A stretch of DNA of 64,000 nucleotides from Haloarchaeobius sp. FL176 (lineage in GTDB: Archaea > Halobacteriota > Halobacteria > Halobacteriales > Natrialbaceae). Each line of letters opens with the position of its first letter. Position 1 is the stretch's first letter. The stretch spans positions 186,001-250,000 of the forward strand of contig NZ_JANJYH010000004.1 of the NCBI RefSeq assembly GCF_024609245.1, in the 5' to 3' direction. The notes beneath the pieces are model-generated. The model had not been told where the DNA came from and searched no databases. It saw nothing but the letters and a program-made list of their open reading frames with translations. Shown here piece after piece: positions 8,895 through 17,910 of the stretch. The position numbers were made by a program, and so were the translations under genes.

Positions 8895-9449
8895 ATGACG
8901 AGTTCGCCGACGGTCCTTGCAGTCTCGGGGAGTCTCCGCGACACGAGCTACACGCACAGCGCGCTGGCGCACGTCCTGCGGGCGGCCGAGGACGAGGGCG
9001 CAGACACAGAGCTACTGGACCTCCGGGCCGCCGACGTGCCGATGTTCGACCCGGACGTAGACGGTCAGGGCGTCGAGCGCTACACCCGGATGGTCCGAGC
9101 GGCCGACGCAGTCGTGCTCGGGACGCCGGTGTACCACGGCTCGTACTCGGGCGTGCTGAAGAACTTCCACGACTACTGCGGCTTCGACGACTACGAGGAC
9201 ACGCCGGTCGCGCTGGTCGCGGCTGCTGGCGGCGGCTCCTACGGCAGCACGCTCGAGCACCTGCGGAGCACGGTCAGGGGAGTTCACGGCCACGTCATCC
9301 CTCGACAGGTCGGTATCCGGGGTGCTTCCTCGAAGTTCGCCCCGGACCCGGACGGACCGGACGGTCGTGCCGTCACCGACGCCGACATCGCGGACCGACT
9401 GGCGACGCTCGGCGAGGACATCGTCGCGGCGGCCCGCCGGTTCGAGTAG
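8895..9449 (+). CDS. NADPH-dependent FMN reductase / flavodoxin-fold protein
   Basis: A 184-residue protein starting MTSSPTVLAVSGSLRDTSYTHSALAHVL. The SGSLR loop is the phosphate-binding loop for FMN in the NADPH-dependent FMN reductase (SsuE/azoreductase-like) family. LGTPVYHGSYSGVLKNFHDYCG is the second FMN-contact motif, normally P-x-Y-x-x-S-x-P-x-x-LKN. VALVAAAGGGSYG is the third flavin loop. It probably reduces flavin or quinone-type acceptors in the cytoplasm. The internal ATG at 8895 is chosen because the family begins a few residues before the SGS loop. Confidence 0.88.
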   Translation: MTSSPTVLAVSGSLRDTSYTHSALAHVLRAAEDEGADTELLDLRAADVPMFDPDVDGQGVERYTRMVRAADAVVLGTPVYHGSYSGVLKNFHDYCGFDDYEDTPVALVAAAGGGSYGSTLEHLRSTVRGVHGHVIPRQVGIRGASSKFAPDPDGPDGRAVTDADIADRLATLGEDIVAAARRFE

Positions 9450-9695
9450 TCAGTCGTCGACGAGTCGCTCTTTCTCCCGGCGTGAGAGCTGTTTGATCTC
9501 GTACTCGCGGGACATCGCGGTGCCGCGGTCGTCGTATGACTCGACGTGGACGAGTTCGACCGGCGTCCGCCCGCGGGTGTACTTCGCACCCTCGCCAGCG
9601 TCGTGTTCGGCGACGCGGCGGTCCACGTCGGTTGTGTAGCCGGTGTAGAGCGTGCCGTCGGCACAGCGCAGCACGTAGACGTGGTGGTCACTCAC
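9450..9695 (-). CDS. GIY-YIG nuclease superfamily protein (YhbQ/UPF0213-like)
   Basis: An 81-residue single-domain GIY-YIG protein. The core reads [22 protein letters not shown], where Y-V-L and Y-T-G form the GIY-YIG pair, followed by the catalytic arginine in DVDRRVAEH. The [12 protein letters not shown] and the C-terminal glutamate in SREYEIKQL are as in the YhbQ family. Such stand-alone domains are linked to DNA repair in a few bacteria, and no activity can be assigned here. It is convergent with the FMN reductase gene, with the stop codons adjacent. Confidence 0.9.
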   Translation of the reverse strand: MSDHHVYVLRCADGTLYTGYTTDVDRRVAEHDAGEGAKYTRGRTPVELVHVESYDDRGTAMSREYEIKQLSRREKERLVDD

Positions 9696-9755
9696 GGCTG
9701 GTCGGTTCAGGGTGGGGGTACTGAAAGGCTTCGCGTCCCGCGCGAGCGGCTCCTT

Positions 9756-9905
9756 TCAGGGCTTCTGTGCGCGGCGCTTTGCTTCTTCGGCGATCCCCGC
9801 GTTAGCCGAGCAGTTCACGCACGCGAGTATCTCTCCGTGTTCGTCGGCGAACACGCGGGCGAACTGTTCCGAAACATGGGAACCGCAGTTGTCACACGAT
9901 GGCAT
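9756..9905 (-). CDS. Small zinc-finger protein (DUF7563-like)
   Basis: The internal ATG at 9905 gives a 49-residue protein, MPSCDNCGSHVSEQFARVFAD and onward. Two CxxC pairs (CDNC and CVNC, about 30 residues apart) would form a treble-clef or zinc-ribbon knuckle. The tail is basic (EEAKRRAQKP). Nearly identical small proteins, which I associate with DUF7563, are common in haloarchaea. Longer starts upstream add sequence unlike the family. Confidence 0.75.
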   Translation of the reverse strand: MPSCDNCGSHVSEQFARVFADEHGEILACVNCSANAGIAEEAKRRAQKP

Positions 9906-10312
9906 GGTGGGGTCCGTCGGACGTGCCTCCGGTACTCCTCGCTTAGATTCGGACCACCAAATACCTGTTCCAGATTCCCACCCAAATTCGTACAAAGACA
10001 AACGAAATTGTGGAATGGAAACCTCTAGTTTGTACTCGCTGTCGGTGTTTGTGGTGAACGGAATAAAACTTATTACAGATGGAAACAGGGTGCGAGGCGT
10101 CCAGTAGCGATGCGTGACTGCGGACGGCCCGGAATGGAGTATAATCGCAAGCCTGCAGCCCCTTCGTATCGCAGTCCGGTGGTTTCGGCGCCATCGGGAC
10201 CGGGAACCGACCTGTCCGTTCCGAAGCGTGTCACTGCTACACGACCGTCTCAGGGCCTATGCCGGGACTATTTGGCAAGTATTATAAAGGGTGCGTGGGA
10301 ATCACCGCTCGT
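9906..10312. promoter_or_regulatory. Intergenic region with promoter of the DUF1931 gene
   Basis: About 400 bases without a recognisable gene. At 10281-10288 the sequence attataaa is a TATA box centred 28 bases before the ATG at 10313, the spacing of a leaderless haloarchaeal transcript. A second A/T-rich stretch (ggaataaaacttatta at about 10059-10074) could be another promoter, but I see no gene for it. Confidence 0.5.
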
Positions 10313-10480
10313 ATGGCAGACCTCATCGTCAAGGCAGCCGTCAAGGAAGCGCTTCAGGACAAGAACGTCGCATCGGACTTCTACGACGCACTCGACGAGG
10401 AAGTCGAGGAACTCCTCGAGGACGCCGCCCGACGCGCGGAGGCGAACGACCGGAAGACGGTCCAGCCGCGCGACCTGTAA
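10313..10480 (+). CDS. DUF1931 small histone-fold-like protein
   Basis: A 55-residue protein, MADLIVKAAVKEALQDKNVA and onward, with a helix-turn-long helix pattern and C-terminal RRAEANDRKTVQPRDL. This matches the DUF1931 / archaeal single histone-fold family, whose haloarchaeal members are about this length. The RKTVQPRD end corresponds to the last part of the histone fold, where the conserved R-D pair stabilises the helices. It may bind DNA as a dimer. The start is fixed by the TATA box 28 bases upstream and by family length. Confidence 0.85.
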   Translation: MADLIVKAAVKEALQDKNVASDFYDALDEEVEELLEDAARRAEANDRKTVQPRDL

Positions 10481-10571
10481 GCGCGTTTCCTTCACTTCTA
10501 ATCGTTTCTTCCCCCGGTAGCGACGGCGATGTCGCCCGGGCGGGACTCATCCACGTCCAGCGACTACGCCG

Positions 10572-11273
10572 TCACTCACCGCGTACGTCGACGCCGTCTG
10601 TGCTTCCGACGTGGACGGCGTCGGCGAGACCGACGAACAGCCCCTGCTCGACGACGCCCGGAAGCGCCGAGAGCTCGGTCGCGAGCGACGCCGGGTCCCC
10701 GATGGGACCGAAGTCGCAGTCGAGCACGACGTTCCCGTTGTCGGTGACGACCGGGCCGTCCTTGTGCGCTGCCGCCCGGAGCGTCGGCTCGCCACCCAGG
10801 GCACGGACGCTTCCGGCGACGGTCGGCCGGGCGTCCGGCAGCACCTCCACCGGTACCGGGTAGTCGAGCGGGTCGACCAGCTTCGAGGGGTCGACGACGA
10901 CGACGAACCGGTCCGCCGCCGCGTCGACGATCTTCTCCCTGGCGTGGGCCGCACCGCCGCCCTTGACGAGGTCGAACCCTCCATCGCCACGTTCGGCCAC
11001 CTGGTCCGCCCCGTCGATAGCGATGTCGACCCCGTCGACCGCATCGAGACTCGTCAGGGGAATCCCCGCGTCGAGCGCGAGCTGGCGGGACTGGAACGAC
11101 GTGGGGATGCCCCGCACGTCGAGCCCCGAATCGACCGCCTGGCCCAGCGCGTGGATGGTGTGGGCGGCCGTCGAGCCGGTGCCCAGTCCCACGACGTCGC
11201 CGTCGTCGACGAGGTCGGCGGCGTGCTCGCCCGCCCGTCGCTTCGCCTCGGAACTACCCTCCGTGTTCTTCAT
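10572..11273 (-). CDS. rpiA: Ribose 5-phosphate isomerase A
   Basis: Converts ribulose 5-phosphate to ribose 5-phosphate, which feeds PRPP synthetase. At 233 residues it is the usual RpiA length. Family motifs are clear: VVGLGTGSTAAHTI near residue 28, the phosphate loop GIPTSFQSRQLA, DIAIDGADQV, and LVKGGGAAHAREKIV with the catalytic region. VDPSKLV and VLPDARPTVAGSVRALGG follow. The C-terminal GVVEQGLFVGLADAVHVG is also standard. Start ATG at 11273 follows the common MKN/T start. Confidence 0.97.
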   Translation of the reverse strand: MKNTEGSSEAKRRAGEHAADLVDDGDVVGLGTGSTAAHTIHALGQAVDSGLDVRGIPTSFQSRQLALDAGIPLTSLDAVDGVDIAIDGADQVAERGDGGFDLVKGGGAAHAREKIVDAAADRFVVVVDPSKLVDPLDYPVPVEVLPDARPTVAGSVRALGGEPTLRAAAHKDGPVVTDNGNVVLDCDFGPIGDPASLATELSALPGVVEQGLFVGLADAVHVGSTDGVDVRGE

Positions 11274-11466
11274 GCGGCCACGTGCGTCGGGCTGGTTCTA
11301 ATGCGTTCCCGTACGCGGTGATGCACCAGCTATATAGTTTTTATTTGACATTCCTCCGAGCCCTCGAGTGGCCATCGGAGGCTTCCGGGACAGACCGCTG
11401 TCGGGGACGACAGCGTCGCACTCGTTGGGACGCACCTTTTTGTCCACGACGACCCTTCGGAAGTGT

Positions 11467-12189
11467 ATGAATTCTACAGGGGGCAGCGCGGCCGTCTCGC
11501 TCGAGGCGGTCACGAAGACGTACATGGTCGGCGAACCGGTCCACGCGCTGGACGGCGTCGACCTGGAGATTCCCCGTGGCTCCTACGTCGCCGTGATGGG
11601 TCCGAGCGGCTCCGGCAAGTCGACGCTGATGAACGTCATCGGCTGTCTCGACACGCCGACCGAGGGGATGGTGTACCTCGACGGCCAGGAGGTCACCGCG
11701 ATGTCGGACCGCGAGCGAACCCGCATCCGCGGCGAGGAGGTCGGCTTCGTCTTCCAGACGTTCAACCTCATGCCACGGCTCACCGCCGTCGAGAACGTCG
11801 CGCTCCCGCTCGTCTTCCGGGGGATTTCAGTGGACGAGCGCCGTGAACGCGCGGCAGAACTGCTGGAGCGGGTGGGGCTCGGGGACCGCCTCGACCACGT
11901 CCCGAACATGCTCTCCGGTGGGCAGCGCCAGCGCGTCGCCATCGCCCGCGCGCTCGTGAGCGACCCGGCGCTCATCCTCGCCGACGAGCCGACGGGTAAC
12001 CTCGACACCGAGACGGGCGAGAACATCATGACGCTGTTCGAGGAGCTGCACGCCGAGGGCAACACCGTCGTGATGGTCACCCACGAGCGACCCATCGCCG
12101 AGCACGCCGAGCGCGTCGTCCACCTGCTCGACGGCGAGATCGAGCGTATCGAGGAGCTGGAGGCGGTGGGGACGGAGGTGGAGTCGTGA
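11467..12189 (+). CDS. ABC transporter ATP-binding protein, MacB/LolD type
   Basis: A 240-residue ATPase beginning [20 protein letters not shown]. Walker [11 protein letters not shown]-loop [18 protein letters not shown], signature [15 protein letters not shown] and Walker [13 protein letters not shown] are all intact, with the H-loop in VMVTHE. The [14 protein letters not shown] motif is typical of the MacB/LolD (3.A.1.125/122) class. With the overlapping permease gene it forms a mechanotransmission-type exporter or lipoprotein-handling system in the membrane; its cargo is unknown. A T-rich box lies upstream, and the ATG at 11467 gives the family length. Confidence 0.95.
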   Translation: MNSTGGSAAVSLEAVTKTYMVGEPVHALDGVDLEIPRGSYVAVMGPSGSGKSTLMNVIGCLDTPTEGMVYLDGQEVTAMSDRERTRIRGEEVGFVFQTFNLMPRLTAVENVALPLVFRGISVDERRERAAELLERVGLGDRLDHVPNMLSGGQRQRVAIARALVSDPALILADEPTGNLDTETGENIMTLFEELHAEGNTVVMVTHERPIAEHAERVVHLLDGEIERIEELEAVGTEVES

Positions 12190-13427
12190 AGCCCCTGACG
12201 AACCTTCGGATGTCCTGGCGGGCCATTCGTAGCCACAAGCTCCGGTCGACGCTGACGACGCTCGGCGTCATCATCGGCGTCGCCGCCGTCATCACGTTCG
12301 TCACGCTCGGCGCGAGCCTCCAGGCGGGTATCATCGGCGATATCAGCCCGGACGACCGACAGAACGTCTACGGCTGGGCCGCCCCCGAGGAGTCCTCGAA
12401 CCAGGGACCGCTCGCCGGCGCACAGCCGGTGTTCACGCAGCCCGACGTCGACGGCCTCTCCGAACAACCCGGCGTGCGGGCGGCGTACGGCTACACGTCG
12501 ATTCCGACGCAGAGCGTCGGGTTCGGTGGTGAGCGGATACCCAGGCAGGACGCGGTGGTCGCGACGGGGGTGGACTACGTCGACGAGGACGAGATCGCCG
12601 ACGGGCGTCGCTTCGAGTACGGCCAGCGCGAGGCCGTGCTCAACCCGGCGATGGCCAACGCCTTCGAGCGGAACGTCACCGTCGGCGACACCATCACCGT
12701 CACCATCGTCGGCGGCTTCGCGGTGAACGCGACGGTCGTCGGTATCACGGAGGACTCGGAGGCCCGCTCGCCGTTCGAGGGCTTCGGTCCCGGCCCGCGA
12801 GTGTACCTGCCGCTCGATCCCTACTACACCCAGCTCGTCGCCGAGGCACAGGAGACCCCGCGGTTCCCCGCCATCGTGGTCGAGGCCAACAGCATCGATG
12901 ACGTCGACCGCGCGAAGGAGTCCACCCGCAGCTACCTGGAGACCGAGTCCGACGCCCGGGAACAGGCCGAGGCGGCGAACCTCACCTACGAGCTCCAGAC
13001 CAGCACCGAGCTGCTCGGCCAGCTCCAGGCCGTCCTCGACCAGCTCCAGGCGTTCGTGGTCGGCATCGCGGGGCTGTCGCTGCTCGTCGGGAGCATCGGT
13101 ATCGCCAACATCATGCTCGTCTCCGTCACCGAGCGCACCCGCGAGATCGGCATCATGAAGGCCGTCGGCGCGCAGAAACGGGACATCCTGACGCTGTTCG
13201 TCACCGAGGCGGTCATCGTCGGTATCATCGGCTCGATACTCGGGACGCTGCTCGGAATCGTCGGCGGCTGGGCCGGGGCCCAGTACATCGACATCCCACT
13301 GACGTACCCCGTCGAGTGGTTCGGCATCGCTATCGCCGTCGGCATCCTCGTCGGCGTCGGCGCGGGCCTCTACCCGGCCTGGCGCGGTGCCAGAACCGAC
13401 CCCATCGACGCGCTCAGATACGAGTGA
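12186..13427 (+). CDS. MacB-type ABC transporter permease
   Basis: A 413-residue membrane protein whose GTG start overlaps the stop of the ATPase gene (GTGA), so the two are translationally coupled. It has one N-terminal helix after a basic segment ([20 protein letters not shown]), then a large extracellular MacB periplasmic-core-like domain (residues about 50-280). Three C-terminal helices follow, including the FtsX motif region [14 protein letters not shown]. Start and length agree with the MacB/FtsX permease family. This is the last chromosomal gene before the integrated element. Confidence 0.94.
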   Translation: MKPLTNLRMSWRAIRSHKLRSTLTTLGVIIGVAAVITFVTLGASLQAGIIGDISPDDRQNVYGWAAPEESSNQGPLAGAQPVFTQPDVDGLSEQPGVRAAYGYTSIPTQSVGFGGERIPRQDAVVATGVDYVDEDEIADGRRFEYGQREAVLNPAMANAFERNVTVGDTITVTIVGGFAVNATVVGITEDSEARSPFEGFGPGPRVYLPLDPYYTQLVAEAQETPRFPAIVVEANSIDDVDRAKESTRSYLETESDAREQAEAANLTYELQTSTELLGQLQAVLDQLQAFVVGIAGLSLLVGSIGIANIMLVSVTERTREIGIMKAVGAQKRDILTLFVTEAVIVGIIGSILGTLLGIVGGWAGAQYIDIPLTYPVEWFGIAIAVGILVGVGAGLYPAWRGARTDPIDALRYE

Positions 13428-13865
13428 CCTGGCCTTCGCGGTCGGGAGATTGAGACGCGAGGGGGACCCTGCTGCGTCGATGTGGTGACCCGGCAGCCGC
13501 CGGACTGTGAGAGTGGGGCGGAGGCGAGCACCGATTCCCGACGCACGCCGACGGTGGTTAGGAACTTCGTAATCCTCTGCGGGTCCGGTCGGTGGTCGCG
13601 ATAGTCCAGCAGTCGGGGTGCCAGACCGACCGCGCGACGCGGAGCGGTTCCTGTTCGATGCTCGTTGCCCTGCTGTGGAGTGGACAGGAAGAACCTGTAG
13701 CTACCGCCCGGCGGGCAGTGGGTGCGGAGAGAGATAATCAGTTAGATGCGACGCTCGAAGGACAGAGATCGACGCTCGAACGTCGAAGGGACCTCAGATG
13801 ACGCGGTTCTCCCTTTTGACGTAATACGAGCGTTTAACAAACTCCTGTTCATAATCCAGAGTACG
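13428..13865. other. Gene-free junction of chromosome and integrated element
   Basis: No convincing gene. Bases 13428-13795 are the chromosomal side and once lay directly downstream of the ferredoxin gene. They include a near repeat of cgacgctcgaa at about 13749 and 13770. The 15-bp att core is at 13796-13810. The rest is element DNA with the promoter region of the first element gene (A/T-rich cgtttaacaaactcctgttcat at 13830-13851). Confidence 0.6.
13796..13810 (+). repeat. Left attachment core of the integrated element
   Basis: The 15 bases AGATGACGCGGTTCT are identical, and in the same orientation, at 59111-59125, where they form the last codons of the ferredoxin gene. Bases on either side of the two copies differ. 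Here the reverse strand continues ATC TGA, so this copy also carries the in-frame ferredoxin stop codon that the gene must have used before integration. The copy lies 56 bases before the first element gene. Confidence 0.9.
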
Positions 13866-14573
13866 ATGACAGAACGAAGCGAGATAGTCGGTATCCGTCT
13901 CACCCCAGAGGAGAGAGAGGAATTTGAGGAGTTCCTACGAGAAGAGAATGAATTCGACAGCCTGAGCCGCCTTTTCCGGGTTACAGCGTATCGATATATG
14001 ACCAGCGGAGATGAAGAGGCAACAGTCAATCAGGACGAAATTATTCGTGCTGTGGATACGTCAGTAACACCACTGGCAGAACGACTTGATCGGATTGAAG
14101 AGCACGTCCTATCCATTGATTCAAGCGTCACAAATGACGATAAAATTGACCGGTTAGCACGTGACCTCTATTCTTCACTGCCGGTTCATTCCACAGGAAA
14201 TGATCTGCCGGATTTTGATGAGGTCGGTCAATTCGACACGCCAAGTGATCTAGCCTTAGCCCAAGCCATTTCAACACCGGAGGTGTGGGCACAGTATTTC
14301 GACGAAGATCTCGCCGATGTCAGGCGGGCCTGTGCACGAATGTTGGAGTACTATCCTGACGTGGGATTCGTTGAAGATACAACCGAAGAGGCAGAGGCAG
14401 ATATCCCAAGACACGACAATTTGTCGATTGGGGGGTCATCAAGTCATACAGATTCCACATCTGATTCCTCACCCAGAGTCTCTGTCGGGGATGAATCACT
14501 ATCGGCAGGATCAAACGAAGAAGATCCAGATAAAAGTACAGTCCGTCGATACTATAAAGAATCGGGTGCCTAA
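13866..14573 (+). CDS. Integrase-associated RHH-like protein
   Basis: A 235-residue acidic protein starting MTERSEIVGIRLTPEEREEF. The first 55 residues look like a ribbon-helix-helix DNA-binding unit (a short strand then two helices, with a SLSRLFRVTAYRYM second helix). The middle is helical, and the last 60 residues are a Ser/Asp/Thr-rich disordered tail ending RRYYKESGA. Its stop codon overlaps the GTG of the integrase (8 bases), so the two are one operon. It is probably an accessory or regulatory factor for integration or excision, which is inferred from position. The ATG at 13866 follows an A/T-rich promoter-like stretch. Confidence 0.75.
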   Translation: MTERSEIVGIRLTPEEREEFEEFLREENEFDSLSRLFRVTAYRYMTSGDEEATVNQDEIIRAVDTSVTPLAERLDRIEEHVLSIDSSVTNDDKIDRLARDLYSSLPVHSTGNDLPDFDEVGQFDTPSDLALAQAISTPEVWAQYFDEDLADVRRACARMLEYYPDVGFVEDTTEEAEADIPRHDNLSIGGSSSHTDSTSDSSPRVSVGDESLSAGSNEEDPDKSTVRRYYKESGA

Positions 14574-15621
14574 GTTGCCTCCAAGATATAAGGACGTAGA
14601 AGACTGCCGGGACCTAATCGAACAGTACATCGGACAGTTAGTTACGGGGACAGACAACGATAATCCGGACCTCCGTGACGAGGGCAGCACCAGACGTTAC
14701 AAACAAGATCTCAGGTGGTACGATCACTGGCTGGATGAGATCGAAGTGGAATCGCCAGTTGACGTGAAACCCGCACAAGCCAACGCAACTGGTCAAGCGC
14801 TGGCTGCGAAATTTAATGGCACAACAGATCTATATCGATGGGATCGGATCTACGCATTTCACGACTGGTTGGTGAGGATGGATTCTGCGGAATCAAATCC
14901 TTTCGAGAGATGGAATGACAGAAAGGATGAGATATTCGGATTCTCGAAGAGCTCGGAGCAATCCAGTCAATTAGGAGAAGAGGAAACATACGCACTCTCA
15001 CAAGATGAGATCAGACAGATGGAGGAGAATGTTAAGAGACACCGAATTCGAGATCAGCTCATCATTAGACTCCTCTGGCAAACGGGAATGCGGAGGGGGG
15101 AGGCTTCGGGTTTATTAATCAGTGACATTGACCAAGATGAAAGGGAGATCACAGTACGTGAGTCCGTCGCTAAGAACGATAAGAAGCGAGTGGTAGCTTA
15201 CCAACGATCGCTTGACGGCTTACTGGTTGAATGGTTAGAAAACGGCTACAGAGACGAAAAATCAGCTACAACAGACCACGACCGACTCTTCGTTGGTGAG
15301 AAGGGCGCACCACTATCAGGTGACCGAATTAACAAGATTGCAATCCAAGCGGCTGACGAAGCGGGGTTTAATCGAAAAATCTACGCAGACGCCAATGCAC
15401 CAATTGATAGTGAGGGTAATAAGAAACCAAACCGATGGCTGGTCACCGCTCACAGCATCAGACACGGGTTTGGAACCTACATGGTCAATGACACTGACGC
15501 TGGGCTTTGGGAAGTTTCAAAGTTGATGGGCCACTCTTCAGTGAAAGTGACAGAGAACACTTATGTTGAAGACGATCCACGATCTGGGTTGGATCATCTC
15601 CATCAGTATGGCCCAGATTAA
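14566..15621 (+). CDS. Tyrosine recombinase / integrase
   Basis: A 351-residue phage-type integrase. The N-terminal SAM-like arm/core-binding domain covers residues 1-150. The catalytic residues are visible: Arg I in TGMRRGEASGLL, Lys in the beta-hairpin after ITVRESVAKNDKKR, HSIRHGF (His-x-x-Arg) and GHSSVKVTENTY with the His and nucleophile Tyr. It is likely intact and able to recombine the 15-bp att cores. The GTG at 14566 overlaps the previous stop and is preferred over earlier in-frame starts, which give non-family sequence. Codon use and GC are clearly lower than in the flanking chromosome. Confidence 0.93.
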   Translation: MPKLPPRYKDVEDCRDLIEQYIGQLVTGTDNDNPDLRDEGSTRRYKQDLRWYDHWLDEIEVESPVDVKPAQANATGQALAAKFNGTTDLYRWDRIYAFHDWLVRMDSAESNPFERWNDRKDEIFGFSKSSEQSSQLGEEETYALSQDEIRQMEENVKRHRIRDQLIIRLLWQTGMRRGEASGLLISDIDQDEREITVRESVAKNDKKRVVAYQRSLDGLLVEWLENGYRDEKSATTDHDRLFVGEKGAPLSGDRINKIAIQAADEAGFNRKIYADANAPIDSEGNKKPNRWLVTAHSIRHGFGTYMVNDTDAGLWEVSKLMGHSSVKVTENTYVEDDPRSGLDHLHQYGPD

Positions 15622-15738
15622 ATTCAGACACCGAGGGGTTCCCGGTCATTATTCTCGCCTCGTACGTCTTCGAATCATATCATACCTGCACGCCACTCAC
15701 TGACTGACTAATCCGCTCGTAAAACTGACTGCGAGCTC

Positions 15739-16212
15739 CTACTCGATGTAATCGTATGCTTCCCCGCGCACAATCCTCGATATGACTGACTGTCCAGTAC
15801 CGAATTCGTCCGCGAGTTCCCCCTGAGTCACGTCCTCCTGCTCGTACCGGTTCCTGATCGCTCTGACAGTGTCGTGCGCGAGGGCGTGCTTGTGCTGGCC
15901 GTGCTTAACCGTATCCTTCGCATTCTCCGCCTGTGTGCCGGCATACAAGTGATTGGGGTTCACGCACGCCCGGTTCCCGCACGCGTGATTAATCTGCATA
16001 TCACCCGGGATGGGTCCGTTCTCCATGCGGTATGCGATGCGGTGTGCGTGTTTCGCGCCGTTGAGGTGGAACGCGCCGTATCCCGCTCTGAATGTTCCGC
16101 GCTTCCACTCCCAACACTCGTCCTCACCGCGAACATCGACCTTCTCCCAGAACCTGTCGCAGACGTGTTGAGCTGCGTCTGGGATCGCTCTCGCGCCTGA
16201 ATGGGCACTCAC
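15739..16212 (-). CDS. HNH endonuclease with C-terminal HTH
   Basis: A 157-residue protein. Residues 20-110 have the homing-type HNH fold: CWEWKRGTFRAGYGAF, then KHAHRIAYRMENGPIPG, and INHACGNRACVNPNHLYAGTQAENAKD, with the His and Asn/His metal and catalytic positions. The tail (TQGELADEFGTGQSVISRIVRG) is a helix-turn-helix. This order is typical of free-standing phage or mobile HNH nucleases. The GTG start overlaps the stop of the preceding gene (GTGA). It may be a homing or defence nuclease. Confidence 0.9.
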   Translation of the reverse strand: MSAHSGARAIPDAAQHVCDRFWEKVDVRGEDECWEWKRGTFRAGYGAFHLNGAKHAHRIAYRMENGPIPGDMQINHACGNRACVNPNHLYAGTQAENAKDTVKHGQHKHALAHDTVRAIRNRYEQEDVTQGELADEFGTGQSVISRIVRGEAYDYIE

Positions 16213-16607
16213 GAGTCTGCACCTCCAGTTTCAATTGTGTCCTCAACTATGGACTGGAACTTACCCCACCGACCAGAGTGCACAAGCAACAACCGCTGTC
16301 CCAGTACATCCACGCCTACAGGCACATCGTTCGCCGGGCGCTCGATGACATGCCACGATAGTGTTTCTGTCGTCAACCACCGGTCGCCGTCAGGTGCACG
16401 TGTAACAATCCCGCCAAACGCCCACCGCTGCTTGAGTAGGTGTAAAATCCCGCATTCTCCCCATTTCCACGCGATTTCCGGCGGCACCCGACAATGAGTT
16501 ACCTCCGACCAATGCCCACTAATGAAGTCTTTCTCTGACCGGGTGAGCTCGCTCACGCTGTTCGACTGCCATGCCACCGTCTCCGAAGTGTCGTTCTGAG
16601 TTGGCAA
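16209..16607 (-). CDS. Hypothetical protein in the HNH operon
   Basis: About 132 residues. The middle holds a W/C/H-rich segment (WKWGECGILHLLKQRWAFGG) and a possible beta domain (DVPVGVDVLGQRLLLVHSGRWG). No family is recognised. The start is taken as the TTG at 16607, which sits 6 bases after a strong Shine-Dalgarno sequence ggaggtg (16613-16619) inside the end of the upstream gene. GTG starts at 16616 or 16643 are possible. It lies between a large DNA-binding-like gene and the HNH gene and overlaps the latter. Confidence 0.7.
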   Translation of the reverse strand: MPTQNDTSETVAWQSNSVSELTRSEKDFISGHWSEVTHCRVPPEIAWKWGECGILHLLKQRWAFGGIVTRAPDGDRWLTTETLSWHVIERPANDVPVGVDVLGQRLLLVHSGRWGKFQSIVEDTIETGGADS

Positions 16608-16608
16608 T

Positions 16609-17910
16609 TTACTCACCTCCGACGTGCCGGATACGCCCCTCACTGAGCTTGTACACCTCTCCCTTGTTCAACTGGGAGAGGACATGTCGCGTCTTTTCCT
16701 CGGACACCCCCTCCTCATGCCGGGCGGCCTCAACGACAGCCTTAATTTCTACACTATCGTGGCAGCTCCGCGCTACAAGCGCGTCAATGACTCGTGTGAC
16801 GGTGTCCATACGGTCTTGCTGATTCATACCATCACTGTCACCACCGTCTGCCCGAACCTGTGTCGCGCCTTCAAGTTCGTCCATCCGTTCCGTAACGGAC
16901 TCGCGGTTCAGAGTCGAAGCGGCTCCGTCCTCATACACATCAACGACATCACCCCGCTCGTCTGTGTTCAACTTCGACTCAGCCTCTACATCCGAGCCGT
17001 CAACCGGCTCGAACTGCTCAGTCCTCTCGGACCACGCGAATTCGAATCGGTTGAGGATGCGGTCCTTATACTCGTTTACTACTATCCGGTTCTCTGAGCT
17101 CACCTCGATACCTGCACGGTGAGCTGCCCGAACGAACTCTTCGCTGTCGAACGCCGGCGGGGGCGTCTCGTAGTCGCCGCCGAGTTCGGAAACAATCTCT
17201 GTCGTCTTTTTCGATTTCCAAGTATTCGGCGGGAAGAAGACATCTTGGGCGTTGTCCCTCTCCCAGCGCTTCACATCCTTGTATTCCACCACTCGCGGTG
17301 TGTACTTGTTATGGAAGTGGGACGTCCCGGTGGTCTCAGCATCGATGGCGTCTTCAAGATCATCCTCGGAGAAGCTAGGGCCGAGAGATCGGGCGATCTT
17401 CCGGGTGACACGCTCAGTATGCGAGAGGGTGTCCGCAGTATCGGAACCGTCGTCGGTTGCCTCCGCGAATGCCTTTTCGGCTTCGGGGACCACGCGCTCG
17501 AATTTCTCAACAAGGCGCTCCTCCCGACTCCCGCCAAGGTACCACGCAATCACGCCACGGAGAACCTCGTGTTTTGAGAAACGGTTTGCCGAGGCGTACT
17601 GCTCCATCTCCTGTTTGACGTCCTCGTGGACGCGCACGAATTGCCGACTCGACTCGGTGTTAGCGAGAGACGGAACCTCGGTAGGATTTTTATTTCCGTT
17701 TGTCTCACAGGAGAGTCCCGCAGCCTCCAAGAGACGGTTAGCATAGTCCTCCAAGGCGTGGATGTCACGGTACTCACGCCAAGACTCCTCAATCTGGATG
17801 CCAGCGTAGAGACGGGATTCCCCCCACTCTTCCTCAACTTTGGCGATGTATTCGGCCCATCGGTCGTCCGGGACTTCCCAGCCGAGTTTCACACGGGACG
17901 AAGTGGTCAC
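16609..17910 (-). CDS. Hypothetical element protein with C-terminal winged-helix-like domain
   Basis: A 433-residue acidic protein from the GTG at 17910, which has gaggtg 6 bases upstream; a GTG at 17949 is an alternative. Residues of about 60-140 include RQFVRVHEDVKQEMEQYASANRFSKHEVLRGVIAWYL, which looks like an RHH or helical DNA-binding unit. The last 80 residues (IDALVARSCHDSVEIKAVVE to GEVYKLSEGRIRHVGGE) look like a winged helix with its wing. It may regulate or handle DNA for the element. First gene of a three-gene overlapping operon with the 132-residue protein and the HNH nuclease. Confidence 0.75.
   Translation of the reverse strand: MTTSSRVKLGWEVPDDRWAEYIAKVEEEWGESRLYAGIQIEESWREYRDIHALEDYANRLLEAAGLSCETNGNKNPTEVPSLANTESSRQFVRVHEDVKQEMEQYASANRFSKHEVLRGVIAWYLGGSREERLVEKFERVVPEAEKAFAEATDDGSDTADTLSHTERVTRKIARSLGPSFSEDDLEDAIDAETTGTSHFHNKYTPRVVEYKDVKRWERDNAQDVFFPPNTWKSKKTTEIVSELGGDYETPPPAFDSEEFVRAAHRAGIEVSSENRIVVNEYKDRILNRFEFAWSERTEQFEPVDGSDVEAESKLNTDERGDVVDVYEDGAASTLNRESVTERMDELEGATQVRADGGDSDGMNQQDRMDTVTRVIDALVARSCHDSVEIKAVVEAARHEEGVSEEKTRHVLSQLNKGEVYKLSEGRIRHVGGE

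Noticed and set aside
10002-10312. Possible small gene in the A/T-rich gap before the DUF1931 gene
   Set aside because: The 136-codon frame over this region runs into the real gene out of frame and has no similarity.
13428-13810. tRNA gene as attachment site
   Set aside because: No cloverleaf could be formed next to the integrase; the ferredoxin repeat explains the site.
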